From positions 1 to 64,000 of the forward strand of contig JAEUGW010000004.1 of the NCBI GenBank assembly GCA_016795565.1: a stretch of DNA of 64,000 nt, read 5' to 3'. Source of the DNA: Opitutaceae bacterium. GTDB taxonomy: Bacteria > Verrucomicrobiota > Verrucomicrobiia > Opitutales > Opitutaceae. The notes under the pieces are model-generated. The model worked only from the letters and a program-made list of their open reading frames with translations. It had not been told where the DNA came from and did not search any database. This document shows, piece by piece, positions 56,680 through 64,000 of the stretch (position 1 is the stretch's first letter; each line of letters starts with the position of its first letter). The translations under genes were made by a program, and so were the position numbers.

Positions 56680-57372
56680 TCAGCTCGCCGGCTTGTCCAA
56701 CTCAGCCAGACCTTTCTTGGCGCCTTCGTGCTCGGGGTTGAGCTTCAACGCGGCCGCGAAGCGGGCGCGCGCCTCGTCTTTCCGGCCGAGTTGCATGAGG
56801 GCGCGGCCGCAGCCGACCTGCACGCCGGCATGGGTGGGCCTCAGGCTCGCCGCCGCCTCGTAGTGAGCGAGAGCTCGGGCGTATTGCTCATCCTTGGCGG
56901 CGATGTTGCCCAGCTCGATCTCGCCGAGAAACGGCTCCAACTTCTGCACGCGGGTGGCGAACTCGGCGGCCTTTTCCAAGCTGCCGCCGGCGATCTCCGG
57001 GGCATTGGTGTAGAAGCGGGCGAGACCGATGAGGCCGGAGACGTGGTTCGGATCGAGCTCGATCGATTTCTCGAAGGCCTTCCTCATGCGGCCGGAGAGC
57101 GCCGCCATCTGCAGGAAATTCACCTCGCTCATCCGCTGGCTGAGCGCGACGCCGAGTTGCGAGAAATACTCGGGCTTCGTCGGGTCGGCCTTGGTGGCCT
57201 GGTCGGCGTAGTCCACGGCTTCCTTGAATTTCCTCTGTTTCACGCTCTCGAGGCTCTGCTGGTGGAGCGCGGCGGCGTCGGGCGGGGTCGCGGGAGCCGC
57301 GGGGGTCTGCGCGGAAGCGAGCGCGGTGAGTGAGAAAGCGGCGAGGACCGCGAGGAGGGTCTTGGTTTTCAT
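56680..57372 (-). CDS. Secreted TPR protein
   Basis: A 230-residue protein with a signal peptide (KTKTLLAVLAAFSLTALASA). At least four tetratricopeptide repeats follow. VDYADQATKADPTKPEYFSQ, FEKSIELDPNHVSGLIGLAR, ALAHYEAAASLRPTHAGVQV and ARFAAALKLNPEHEGAKKGL show the repeat with Pro at the end of the second helix. TPR proteins serve as scaffolds for protein contacts in the periplasm. No specific role is visible. A dispersed repeat (57397-57466) lies upstream. Confidence 0.8.
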   Translation of the reverse strand: MKTKTLLAVLAAFSLTALASAQTPAAPATPPDAAALHQQSLESVKQRKFKEAVDYADQATKADPTKPEYFSQLGVALSQRMSEVNFLQMAALSGRMRKAFEKSIELDPNHVSGLIGLARFYTNAPEIAGGSLEKAAEFATRVQKLEPFLGEIELGNIAAKDEQYARALAHYEAAASLRPTHAGVQVGCGRALMQLGRKDEARARFAAALKLNPEHEGAKKGLAELDKPAS

Positions 57373-57396
57373 GAGAGGATGAGGGTGAAATTTTTT

Positions 57397-57466
57397 TCCG
57401 CGGATTTCGCGGATGAGCGCGGATGGAGGAGGGATTTATCTGCGTATATCCGCGTTATCCGCAGAG
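57397..57466. repeat. 'CCGCGGATTTCGCGGATG' dispersed repeat
   Basis: TTCCGCGGATTTCGCGGATG near the left and CTGCGTATATCCGCGTTATC then CGCAGA near the right are imperfect inverted copies. This is a common class of dispersed repeat, located between the TPR gene and the FtsX permease. Confidence 0.6.
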
Positions 57467-57471
57467 AATTC

Positions 57472-59883
57472 TTACTCCTGTTGGAGAGCTTGGGTGGGAT
57501 TCAGCCGGGCGGCGGCGAGGGCGGGCAGGGCGCTGGCGGCGAGCACAACGAGCGGGAGGAAGACGGCGAGCAGGCCAAGCACGAGCGGGTCGGCGGGCGC
57601 GACGCCGTGGAGCAGGCCGCGCAGCAACCGGCCAAACGCGACTGACCCGAGCAGGCCGGCGGCCACCCCGACGGCGCAGAGCCGTGCCGCGCGGCCCAGC
57701 ATCCAGGCCAAAATGCCGGTGGGCGTGGCACCGAGCGCCATGCGCAGGCCGATCTCGCGGGTGCGCTGGCTGACGGTGAAGGCCATGCTCGCATAGATGC
57801 CGAAGGCGGAAAGGCCGAGCGCGATGGCGCCAAAGAGGCCGAAGAGCGCGGCGCGCAGGCGCGGCTGCGTGGCGGTCTGGACGATGTTGTCCGCGAGCGG
57901 ACGGATGTTCAGCGCGAGCGACGGGTCGGCCCGGCGGAGCGCAGCCTGCAACGCGGGCAGCTGGGCGGCGCCGCCCTTGATGCGCACGAGCAGCGTGGCG
58001 AAGAACCACGGCGACTGGGCTTGCGGCACATAGATCTGCGGCGGCGGCGGGTCGGACAGGTTGTCCTGCTTAACGTCGCCGACGACGCCGACCACCTCGC
58101 GGTAGTCGCGCACCAGGAAGGCGATCGTCTGGATGCGCTTGCCGAGCGGGTTCTCGCCGGGAAAGAGGCGGTCCGCGAGGGTCTGGTTGATGACGCAAAC
58201 CTTGGGGCCCGCGCGCTCGTCCGCGGCGGCGATGAACCGGCCGCGCATGAGCGGGATGCGCAGGGTTTTCAGGAAATCGGGCGACACGGCGTTGAAGACG
58301 GCGTCGTCGGCGCTGCCCTCGGCGCGCGGGCGGCCCTGCACCCAGAACGGGTAGCGCAGCGTGATGCCGCAGAGCGGCGCGCTGGAGTCGAAGGCCGCGG
58401 CCTCGACGCCCGGCAGCCGGCGCACCTCGTCGAGCAGGCGGTCGTAGTAGGCGGAGAGGCCCACGAAGTCCTGCCAGCGCGTCTCGGGCGGGGCGACGCG
58501 CAGCGTGAGCACGTCGGTGGGATCGAAGCCCGGGTGCGTGCGCTGCAGGTTGAGGAGGCTGTGCGCGAGCAGGCCGGCGCCGGAGAGCACCATGAGCGTG
58601 AGGGCGACCTGCCCGGCGATGAGCGCGGCCTGGGCGCGGCTCGCGAACCGGTTGGTCCCGCCGCGGCTGCCGCCGGACTTGAGCGTTTCGTTGACGTTGG
58701 CGCGCAGGACCTGCCACGCCGGCAGCAGGCCGAACACGAGGCCCGTCAGCACGGAAACTCCGAGCGCGAACGCCAGCGCCCCGCCGTCCACCGCGATGGC
58801 CGACGAGCGCGGCACGAGGCCCGGCGGAAGGTAACGCGCGAGCAGGGGCAGGCCGGCGGCGGCCAGCCCGGCACCCACCGCGCCGCCCGTGACCGCGAGC
58901 AAGATGCTTTCGAGGAAAACCCCGCGCGCGAGTCGGCCCGGCGTGGCGCCGAGGGCGAGCCGCACCGCGAGTTCGCCGAAGCGGGCGACGCCGCGGGCGA
59001 GCATCAGGTTGGCGAGGTTCACGCAGGCGACGAGCAGCACGAGACCGACGGCGCCGACGAGCAGCAGGAGCGAATTGCGGAGGTTGCCGACGCGGTGCTC
59101 GAGCAGCGGGCGGAGCGCCATGCCCCAGCCCTTGTTCGTCGCGGGGTATTCGCGGGTGAGCGTCTCGGCGATGGTGGCGGCCTCAGCTTGCGCGGTCGCG
59201 AGAGCGGCGCCGGGCTTGAGGCGGCCGACCGTCGTCCAGAAACGCGAATCGCGCGCCAGATTCTCCGGCGCTTCGACGGGGAAGGGCAACCAGATGTCCA
59301 CAAACTCCGGTTCGCGGAAATCTTCCGGCATGATGCCGATGATGGTCACCGGTTGGTCGTCGAGCAGGAGGGTTTCGCCGACCACGCCGGCGCGCTCGCC
59401 GAAATGGCGGCGCCAGGCGGCGCGGGAGAGGAGGGCGGTGCGCGGGGCGGCGGCGCTGAACTCACCGGCGGTAAAGCCGCGGCCTTGGAGCGGGGCCACG
59501 CCGAAGAGCGGGAGAAATTCCTCGGTGACGAGGGCGCCGACCAGCTGCACGGCGTCGCGTCCGTCCGGCTTGAACGAGGTGAAGCTGGGCCGGTAGGCGG
59601 CGAGGGCGACGAAGGACTGGCTGCGCTCCCTCAGGTCGCGGAAGTCGGAGGCGGACAGCGCGGGCATCGTGAGCGCCTTGGCGGCGTTGACGGCGTTGAA
59701 ACCGACGAGTTCGTCCGGCCGCGCGTAGGGCAGCGGGTTGAGGACAATGGAGCGGAAGAGGGAGAAGATCGCGACGTTCACGCCGATGCCGAGCGCCAGC
59801 ATGCTGATGGCGAGGGCGGCGAAGCCCGGGGCGCGGCGGAGCGAGCGGAAGGCGGCGGAGAGTTCGGCGGGGAGCGAGGCCAT
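57472..59883 (-). CDS. Duplicated FtsX-type permease (ADOP/MacB-like)
   Basis: An 803-residue membrane protein. MASLPAELSAAFRSLRRAPG with FAALAISMLALGIGVNVAIF is the diagnostic start of the 'acidobacterial duplicated orphan permease' group. MacB_PCD periplasmic domains (about 40-240 and 460-650) alternate with FtsX cores. It ends with LPALAAARLNPTQALQQE, the family terminus. Helices lie at about 20, 290, 345, 390, 430, 690, 745 and 780. No ATPase gene is adjacent, hence 'orphan'. The frame extends to 59964, but the conserved N-terminus fixes the start at 59883. The two-component system upstream on the same strand may control it. Confidence 0.85.
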   Translation of the reverse strand: MASLPAELSAAFRSLRRAPGFAALAISMLALGIGVNVAIFSLFRSIVLNPLPYARPDELVGFNAVNAAKALTMPALSASDFRDLRERSQSFVALAAYRPSFTSFKPDGRDAVQLVGALVTEEFLPLFGVAPLQGRGFTAGEFSAAAPRTALLSRAAWRRHFGERAGVVGETLLLDDQPVTIIGIMPEDFREPEFVDIWLPFPVEAPENLARDSRFWTTVGRLKPGAALATAQAEAATIAETLTREYPATNKGWGMALRPLLEHRVGNLRNSLLLLVGAVGLVLLVACVNLANLMLARGVARFGELAVRLALGATPGRLARGVFLESILLAVTGGAVGAGLAAAGLPLLARYLPPGLVPRSSAIAVDGGALAFALGVSVLTGLVFGLLPAWQVLRANVNETLKSGGSRGGTNRFASRAQAALIAGQVALTLMVLSGAGLLAHSLLNLQRTHPGFDPTDVLTLRVAPPETRWQDFVGLSAYYDRLLDEVRRLPGVEAAAFDSSAPLCGITLRYPFWVQGRPRAEGSADDAVFNAVSPDFLKTLRIPLMRGRFIAAADERAGPKVCVINQTLADRLFPGENPLGKRIQTIAFLVRDYREVVGVVGDVKQDNLSDPPPPQIYVPQAQSPWFFATLLVRIKGGAAQLPALQAALRRADPSLALNIRPLADNIVQTATQPRLRAALFGLFGAIALGLSAFGIYASMAFTVSQRTREIGLRMALGATPTGILAWMLGRAARLCAVGVAAGLLGSVAFGRLLRGLLHGVAPADPLVLGLLAVFLPLVVLAASALPALAAARLNPTQALQQE

Positions 59884-59985
59884 GGGGGTTGACGGCCCCA
59901 AGGTAACAGACCGTGCCGCCCGATACATCAGACCGAAGTCATCGTAATGGTCATGGGGCGACATGACCCGGGGTCATGCCGAGAA

Positions 59986-60059
59986 TCGTTCTCTTACTCG
60001 TTCTCATTCTCCGCCGATTCGGACAGAGAGAACGAGTAAGAGAAAGAGAACGAGAAAGA
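59986..60059. repeat. Pyrimidine/purine hairpin repeat, copy 3
   Basis: TCGTTCTCTTACTCGTTCTC (from 59986) pairs with GAACGAGTAAGAGAAAGAGA (within 60025-60059). It has the same family structure as the copies at 2571 and 5307. It lies between the permease and response regulator genes, touching the regulator's 3' end. Confidence 0.8.
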
Positions 60060-60061
60060 TG

Positions 60062-60724
60062 CTAAATCAGTCCCATCTCCCGGGCGCGCAGGGCGGCTTG
60101 GGTGCGGTCGAGGACGCCGAGCTTCCCGAGGACGTTCGTCATGTGGTTCTTCACGGTGCCCTCGGTGATGCTGAGCTTCGCGCCGATCTCCTTGTTGCTG
60201 CAGCCCTCGGCCAGCAGCTTGAGCACGGCGAGCTCGCGCTCGGACAGCGGGTCGGCGAGCGATTGCGAAACCTTCTTGCCCTCGCGGGCGGAAAGTCGGT
60301 TGAGCTCGGCCATCATCTTGGCGGTGACGGCCGGTTCGAGGACGGAAGCGCCCTTCGCGGCGGCGCGGACAGATTCGTTGAGCTTGTCGGCGGAGCAGGC
60401 CTTGAGCAGGTAGCCGAGGGCGCCGGCGCGCAAGGCCTCGAAGATCTCCTCGTCCTCGTCGAAGGTCGTCAACACCACGACGCGCGAGCCCGGCACGGCG
60501 GCCATGATGCGGCGCGTGGCCTCGACGCCGCCCATGACCGGCATACGCAGGTCCATGAGGATGACATCGGGCTTGTGGGCGCGCGCGAGGGCGAGGGCGC
60601 GTTCGCCGTTCTCGGCCTCGGCCACGATCTCGAAATCCGGTTGCAGCGACAGCAGCGTGCGCAGCGCCTCGCGGAACAGCGACTGGTCGTCGGTGAGGAG
60701 GATGCGGAGCTTTTTATTGGTCAT
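60062..60724 (-). CDS. NarL/LuxR-family response regulator
   Basis: A 220-residue regulator. The receiver domain has LRILLTDDQSLFREALRTLL (acidic pair), phosphoacceptor Asp in PDVILMDLRMPVMGG (about residue 56) and the conserved Thr/Lys in VVVLTTFD and LLKACSADKL. The LuxR-type HTH at about 150-215 reads LSERELAVLKLLAEGCSNKE. It follows the histidine kinase gene (60817-61995) on the same strand and precedes the FtsX permease, which suggests that permease is a target. Confidence 0.9.
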   Translation of the reverse strand: MTNKKLRILLTDDQSLFREALRTLLSLQPDFEIVAEAENGERALALARAHKPDVILMDLRMPVMGGVEATRRIMAAVPGSRVVVLTTFDEDEEIFEALRAGALGYLLKACSADKLNESVRAAAKGASVLEPAVTAKMMAELNRLSAREGKKVSQSLADPLSERELAVLKLLAEGCSNKEIGAKLSITEGTVKNHMTNVLGKLGVLDRTQAALRAREMGLI

Positions 60725-60816
60725 CGGTCAATGGTCATTGGCACTTTTCATATCGGGCAAGGGATTGCGATGACCGCTGATCAATGAAGATTGAAAAAAT
60801 GCCGCGCATCGGGCGG

Positions 60817-61995
60817 CTAGGCCGGCACCTCGATGGAGAGGGCGAAGCCGCCGCTGGCACGGTTGCCGGATTCGACTTTCCCGCCGAGCAGCTCGATGCG
60901 CTCGCGCAGGCCGGTCAGGCCGAAGCCGGCGCCGTGTGTGCCGTTGGCGCCGACGCCGTTGTCGGCGAGCTCGAGGCGGACGCGCGACGGCTCGCGGAAA
61001 TCGAGACGCACGACGGCGTTCGTGGCGCGAGCGTGTTTGCGGATGTTGGTCAGGCCCTCCTGCGCGGCGCGGAAGAGGGCGTGCTCGACGGCGGGTGCGA
61101 GCGGGCGTGGGGTGCCGTCGATGGCGATGGCGGGCACGGGCTCGCCAAGGGCGGCCAGTTGCTTGACGGCTTCAGCCAGCGGCGGGCGCGCGGTGTCGGT
61201 GCGGAGCGCGCCGACGGAGCGGCGGACGTCATCGAGCGCCTCGCCGGTGAGTTTGGCGGCCTTTTCGACGGCGGCGCGAGCGTGCTCGGGCCGGGTGGTG
61301 ATGAGGCCGGCGGCGGCGTCGAGCTGGGTCTTCACGACCGTGAGGTAGTGGCCGACGCCGTCGTGGATCTCGCGGGCGACGCGGTTGCGCTCGCGGGTGG
61401 TGGCGAGGTCCTCGGCCTGGGCCGCGTAGGCGCGGAGCTTTTCATGGGCCGTCTCGATCTCGAGGCGGAGTTTCTCCTCGCGGGCGCGGGAATCGAGGGC
61501 GCGCTTGGTGATGATGGTGAAGGCAATCGTGAAGGCGAAACTGGCGGAGTAGTTGTAGGCGGCCTCGAGGGCGGCACCCCAACCGAAGTCGAGGCCCCAC
61601 ACCGCGAGGTTCACGCCCAGCAGGTAGGCACCGTTCAGGATGGCATGGCGCCGGGGGAGGTCGAAGATGCCCTGGCTGACGAGGGGGAGCACAATTATCC
61701 CGAAAAAGCCGCGCGACGGGCTCACGAAGATCATCGTCGTGAGCAGGGTGTTTTGGACGAGGTAATAGGAAACCAGGGCCGTGCGCGGGCCGCCACACTG
61801 CACGACATCATTGGACAGGATGCCGAGGGCCGCATAGAGCGCGCCCAAGACGAAGGTGAGGGGCACCATTCCCGCCGGATTGTAGAATCGGTTGCTGAAA
61901 AAGAAGCTGCCGAAAACGCACAGCACAATGGTGCCAAAGGCAAAGGCGCCGTAGAGCGTTCCGGTGCGGTGGTCGGCCTGGGCTTCGGGGGTCAT
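60817..61995 (-). CDS. NarL-type sensor histidine kinase (HisKA_3)
   Basis: A 392-residue membrane kinase. About six hydrophobic helices at residues 15-175 form an N-terminal membrane sensor without a known domain. The dimerisation helix carries the phosphoacceptor in REIHDGVGHYLTVVKTQL (HisKA_3). The ATPase domain has VRLELADNGVGANGTHGAGF followed by GLTGLRERIELLGG. It is the partner of the response regulator downstream. ATG at 61995 was chosen over GTG 62013 because the upstream codons look non-coding. The ligand is unknown. Confidence 0.85.
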   Translation of the reverse strand: MTPEAQADHRTGTLYGAFAFGTIVLCVFGSFFFSNRFYNPAGMVPLTFVLGALYAALGILSNDVVQCGGPRTALVSYYLVQNTLLTTMIFVSPSRGFFGIIVLPLVSQGIFDLPRRHAILNGAYLLGVNLAVWGLDFGWGAALEAAYNYSASFAFTIAFTIITKRALDSRAREEKLRLEIETAHEKLRAYAAQAEDLATTRERNRVAREIHDGVGHYLTVVKTQLDAAAGLITTRPEHARAAVEKAAKLTGEALDDVRRSVGALRTDTARPPLAEAVKQLAALGEPVPAIAIDGTPRPLAPAVEHALFRAAQEGLTNIRKHARATNAVVRLDFREPSRVRLELADNGVGANGTHGAGFGLTGLRERIELLGGKVESGNRASGGFALSIEVPA

Positions 61996-62083
61996 GGGTG
62001 AGGAGACTACCACGCCCGCGCAGCTTGGCGATATAGGAAGGAAGTCATGGTGGGGTCATGCATCGCCCAGGAAACTTGTAACG

Positions 62084-62157
62084 TATTATATTACGAGTTT
62101 CCGGAGCGATAGAGCCGTGGGAGACTGAACTGCTGGGGAAATGTGTAATATAATAGG
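62084..62157. other. AT-rich inverted repeats upstream of the insertion sequence
   Basis: A CGTATTATATTACG block near 62084 and GTAATATAATA near 62146 are imperfect inverted copies, with GGAAACT/AGTTTCC outside the first. The stretch is far more AT-rich than the surroundings and ends at the left end of the insertion sequence. It may be the remains of an earlier element or the preferred target. Confidence 0.45.
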
Positions 62158-63471
62158 GCAAGTGTCACATGATGCAGGTCAGGAAATGTTGGAAAAAATC
62201 AGTGCCAGTTGATGCAGGTCAGCTTGGCCTGGAAGCCTCGGCGAGCGGCGGGTGAATAAGGCTGCTCGAGCAGGAGCGGTTGGCAGTGGGGCTCGGAACG
62301 GCGCAAGCCGTAGCAGCGGATGAGCGAGGCGGTGAGGTCAACCTCGAGGCGGACCAGCCGGTGGGCGCAGGTGGCGGGCAAGGCCAGGCGTTGACCGAGC
62401 ACAGCGATGTTCGCGCGGTCGTCGCAACGTCGCAGATAGATGATCGTGCCGGGGGCGAGCTGGCGCAGGTCCAGGTGGCCGCTGGGTGGCAAGGGCGTGC
62501 GGGGCGCCGGGTGGCCGCAGCGGGCACGGCGCGCACACCAAGCGGCGGCAAAGCGGTCGCTGGTCTGTTGCAGGGCGGGGGCGTCGGGATGGTGGAAGCG
62601 CTGCCAGACCTTCTGCTGCCACAAGCCGTTGAAACTCTCGATGAGGTTTTGGACGCCATGCTCGGCCGGCGGGGCAAAGACCGGCGTGACGCCCAAGGCC
62701 AGGCAAAACCGAGTGACCGCCCCGAAGATGTCGGGCCGGTTGCGCGCGCCTTGAAAAACCGCACCGTTGTCGAACTGCACATAACGGGGCCGGCCGTGTT
62801 GCCGCCACGCCGAGAGCAGGCCTTGGCAGACATGAGCAGCCGACGAACGTTCGGCGACCCAGGCTCCGGCGACTGGCGACCACAAGGAGCGGATGGTGAG
62901 GACCTGCACGAACGGTCCGTCCTCGATGCGCAAATCCTCGATGTAGTCGCAGCTGTCCAGATCGGCCTGGCGTGCCGCCACCGCCGGCAGATACCAGCCT
63001 GGTGGCGGCGGCGATCGCCGCAGGCGGCGAGACTGTCCCACCAGTCCTTCGGCCACCAACACTCGCCCGATCGTGCGCACGCTCGGGCAGGCCGCTCCCA
63101 GTCTGGCGTGCAGTTGCTCATGAATGGCCCCTGCGCCCACAAAGCCAAGGGCTCCCTGGGCCAGGTCTGCACGCTGGGCCACAATCGCCCGGCGGACAGG
63201 TTCGGTGCAGCGATGCGGACATCGGCGTGGAGCATGAGAACGATCAGACCAATCCACGCTGGGTAAGGCGCGCCCATGGGCGCGCCTTACCCAGCGCTGC
63301 ACCGTGGACAACGCCACCTTGAACTTCCGCGCTACCTCACGCAGTGGCCTCCCTCGACGCACCGCGGCTACCATCAACCTACGTTCACGCTGGATATCTT
63401 GCTTCACCCACCAGCCCTAACCTGACCTCCATCATCTGGCACTTATCTGACCTGCATCATGTGACACTTGC
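62158..63471. mobile_element. Insertion sequence of 1,314 bp with perfect 25-bp inverted ends
   Basis: The left end at 62158-62182 begins GCAAGTGTCACATGATGCAG. The right end at 63447-63471 is its exact complement. Each end has a second, slightly diverged copy of the same motif just inside (62200-62222 and 63422-63444), giving tandem transposase sites at both ends. The single gene is the DDE transposase. No target-site duplication is evident (flanks ...TAATAGG and CGTATTAAG...). The element looks intact. Confidence 0.9.
62199..63407 (-). CDS. DDE integrase-core transposase
   Basis: A 402-residue transposase with a GTG start. An N-terminal helix-turn-helix (RPLREVARKFKVALSTVQRW) binds the ends. 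The rve/DDE core has the first Asp in AARQADLDSCDYIEDLRIED, the second in RPRYVQFDNGAVFQGARNRP and the Glu in EHGVQNLIESFNGLWQQ. A beta-rich C-terminal domain follows. The fold matches the retroviral-integrase-like transposases of IS481/IS3-type elements, but I cannot fix the family. It fills the element, and its stop lies within the inner left repeat. Confidence 0.85.
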   Translation of the reverse strand: MKQDIQRERRLMVAAVRRGRPLREVARKFKVALSTVQRWVRRAHGRALPSVDWSDRSHAPRRCPHRCTEPVRRAIVAQRADLAQGALGFVGAGAIHEQLHARLGAACPSVRTIGRVLVAEGLVGQSRRLRRSPPPPGWYLPAVAARQADLDSCDYIEDLRIEDGPFVQVLTIRSLWSPVAGAWVAERSSAAHVCQGLLSAWRQHGRPRYVQFDNGAVFQGARNRPDIFGAVTRFCLALGVTPVFAPPAEHGVQNLIESFNGLWQQKVWQRFHHPDAPALQQTSDRFAAAWCARRARCGHPAPRTPLPPSGHLDLRQLAPGTIIYLRRCDDRANIAVLGQRLALPATCAHRLVRLEVDLTASLIRCYGLRRSEPHCQPLLLEQPYSPAARRGFQAKLTCINWH

Positions 63472-63673
63472 CGTATTAAGTGACATTGCCTTGGGCGAGC
63501 CGCTCACCGCGGCGGAGCAGGACGTGCTCGCCTACGTCTGCGCCGGCTACAGCAACAAGGAGATCGCCGTCCTGCTGGGTAAGGCCGAGCCCACGGTGAA
63601 GCACCAGGTCAGTGCCTGCCTCCGCAAGTTCGGCCTCTCCTCCCGCACGCGGCTGATGGCGCTGCTGCGCTGA
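63461..63673 (+). CDS. LuxR-type HTH domain protein, probably truncated
   Basis: The HTH core reads LTAAEQDVLAYVCAGYSNKE, then IAVLLGKAEPTVKHQVSACL and RKFGLSSRTRLMALLR, a complete LuxR/GerE domain. No receiver or sensor domain precedes it. The frame runs back into the right end of the insertion sequence, with a possible GTG start at 63461 inside the inverted repeat and a TTG at 63491 outside it. The insertion probably removed the native promoter or N-terminus. The gene may now be expressed from the element or be dead. Confidence 0.55.
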   Translation: MTLAVLSDIALGEPLTAAEQDVLAYVCAGYSNKEIAVLLGKAEPTVKHQVSACLRKFGLSSRTRLMALLR

Positions 63674-63747
63674 AGGCGCCGCCGGGGCTATGACCGCCTT
63701 TGGGCTGGCGAGGGGGTGCGGGCTGGGGTAGGGTGGGCCCTCATCCC

Positions 63748-64000
63748 GTGAAACCACCGCCCGAGAAACCCGCGCCGCCTGAGAAATGGTTCCAGGACGA
63801 GGTGCAGCCGCACGGTCCCTCGCTCAAGGCGTGGCTGCGCGGGCGCTTCCCGGCGGTCCGCGACGTGGACGACGTCGTGCAGGAGTCCTACCTGCGCATC
63901 TGGCAGGCGCGGGCACGGCAGCCGATCGACTCGGCCAAGGCCTTCCTCTTCCGCATCGCCCGCAACCTTGCCCTCGACACCCTCCGCCACGAACGGCACT
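63748..64000 (+). CDS. ECF-type RNA polymerase sigma factor, N-terminal part
   Basis: The frame runs from a GTG at 63748 off the window end, giving 84 residues. VDDVVQESYLRIWQARARQP and AKAFLFRIARNLALDTLRHE are sigma region 2 of ECF sigma factors (helix with FRIARN and the core-binding DDVVQE). The protein is FecI-like in the visible part. Such factors often precede a FecR anti-sigma and a TonB receptor, which lie outside this window. Confidence 0.85.
   Translation, partial: MKPPPEKPAPPEKWFQDEVQPHGPSLKAWLRGRFPAVRDVDDVVQESYLRIWQARARQPIDSAKAFLFRIARNLALDTLRHERH

Noticed and set aside
62280..63266. Plus-strand frame opposite the IS transposase
   Set aside because: The transposase has HTH and DDE residues on the minus strand; the opposite frame has none.

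Overview
This is a 64 kb window of GC-rich bacterial DNA with short intergenic gaps, many dispersed palindromic repeats and protein features typical of Verrucomicrobiota. These include a PEP-CTERM protein, a fused CcoN-CcoO oxidase subunit, a large duplicated FtsX-type orphan permease and an adenosylcobalamin-dependent ribonucleotide reductase. An Opitutaceae-like organism is my best inference; no rRNA or other direct taxonomic marker is present. I saw no tRNA, rRNA, CRISPR array or replication origin.

Layout. 1-18 kb: the tail of an IS110 transposase, a MacB/Lol-type ABC exporter with a divergent WYL regulator, small stress and metabolism proteins (DUF4440, SRPBCC, VOC, DoxX), an ABC-F ATPase, an SPFH protein, a TlpA-like thioredoxin, a PEP-CTERM repeat protein, pyruvate phosphate dikinase and TatC. 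18-38.5 kb: a microaerobic/denitrification island with UspA, a nitroreductase, a YwiC-like protein, copper nitrite reductase NirK with a fused cytochrome c, a NirV-like protein, a Cys-rich SCO protein, a porin, DUF2249, HemN, a HemG/HemY-type oxidase and PdxH. It continues with a six-gene cluster holding a CuA-type nitric-oxide-reductase-like heme-copper enzyme and ending in a cytochrome b/ferredoxin/MvhD-like fusion, then a nitronate monooxygenase. 38.5-39.8 kb: a lower-GC islet with a nucleotidyltransferase and a small overlapping partner. 39.9-45.5 kb: class II ribonucleotide reductase, a Dnr/Fnr-type regulator, a truncated globin, the iron-sulfur repair protein Ric and a PocR-AraC regulator. 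45.6-53.8 kb: the cbb3 oxidase locus (ccoS, ccoNO, ccoQ, ccoP, ccoG, a small CcoH-like protein, a TauE/SafE protein, ccoI). 54-64 kb: a toxin-antitoxin-like pair, aminopeptidase P, a TPR protein, a large FtsX permease with a NarL-type two-component system, a complete insertion sequence, a LuxR-type HTH remnant and the start of an ECF sigma factor gene.

How it works together. NirK reduces nitrite to NO, the CuA/heme-copper enzyme probably reduces NO to N2O, and globin and Ric would handle NO stress and damage. cbb3 oxidase serves low-oxygen respiration, with HemN making heme without oxygen. Six promoters carry TTGA-N6-TCAA boxes (one arm ends TCAT) at a nearly fixed distance from the -10 element, and the Crp/Fnr protein encoded at 42612-43343 has the E-x-x-S-R recognition helix expected to read them. 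A second dyad, GCGCA-N5-TGCGC, sits exactly 51 bp before the -10 of the hemN and cco promoters and, in degenerate form, the YwiC-like gene promoter. Several of these promoters place the transcription start on or within a few bases of the start codon, suggesting leaderless mRNAs. Palindromic repeats are numerous, and several sit in frame inside genes.
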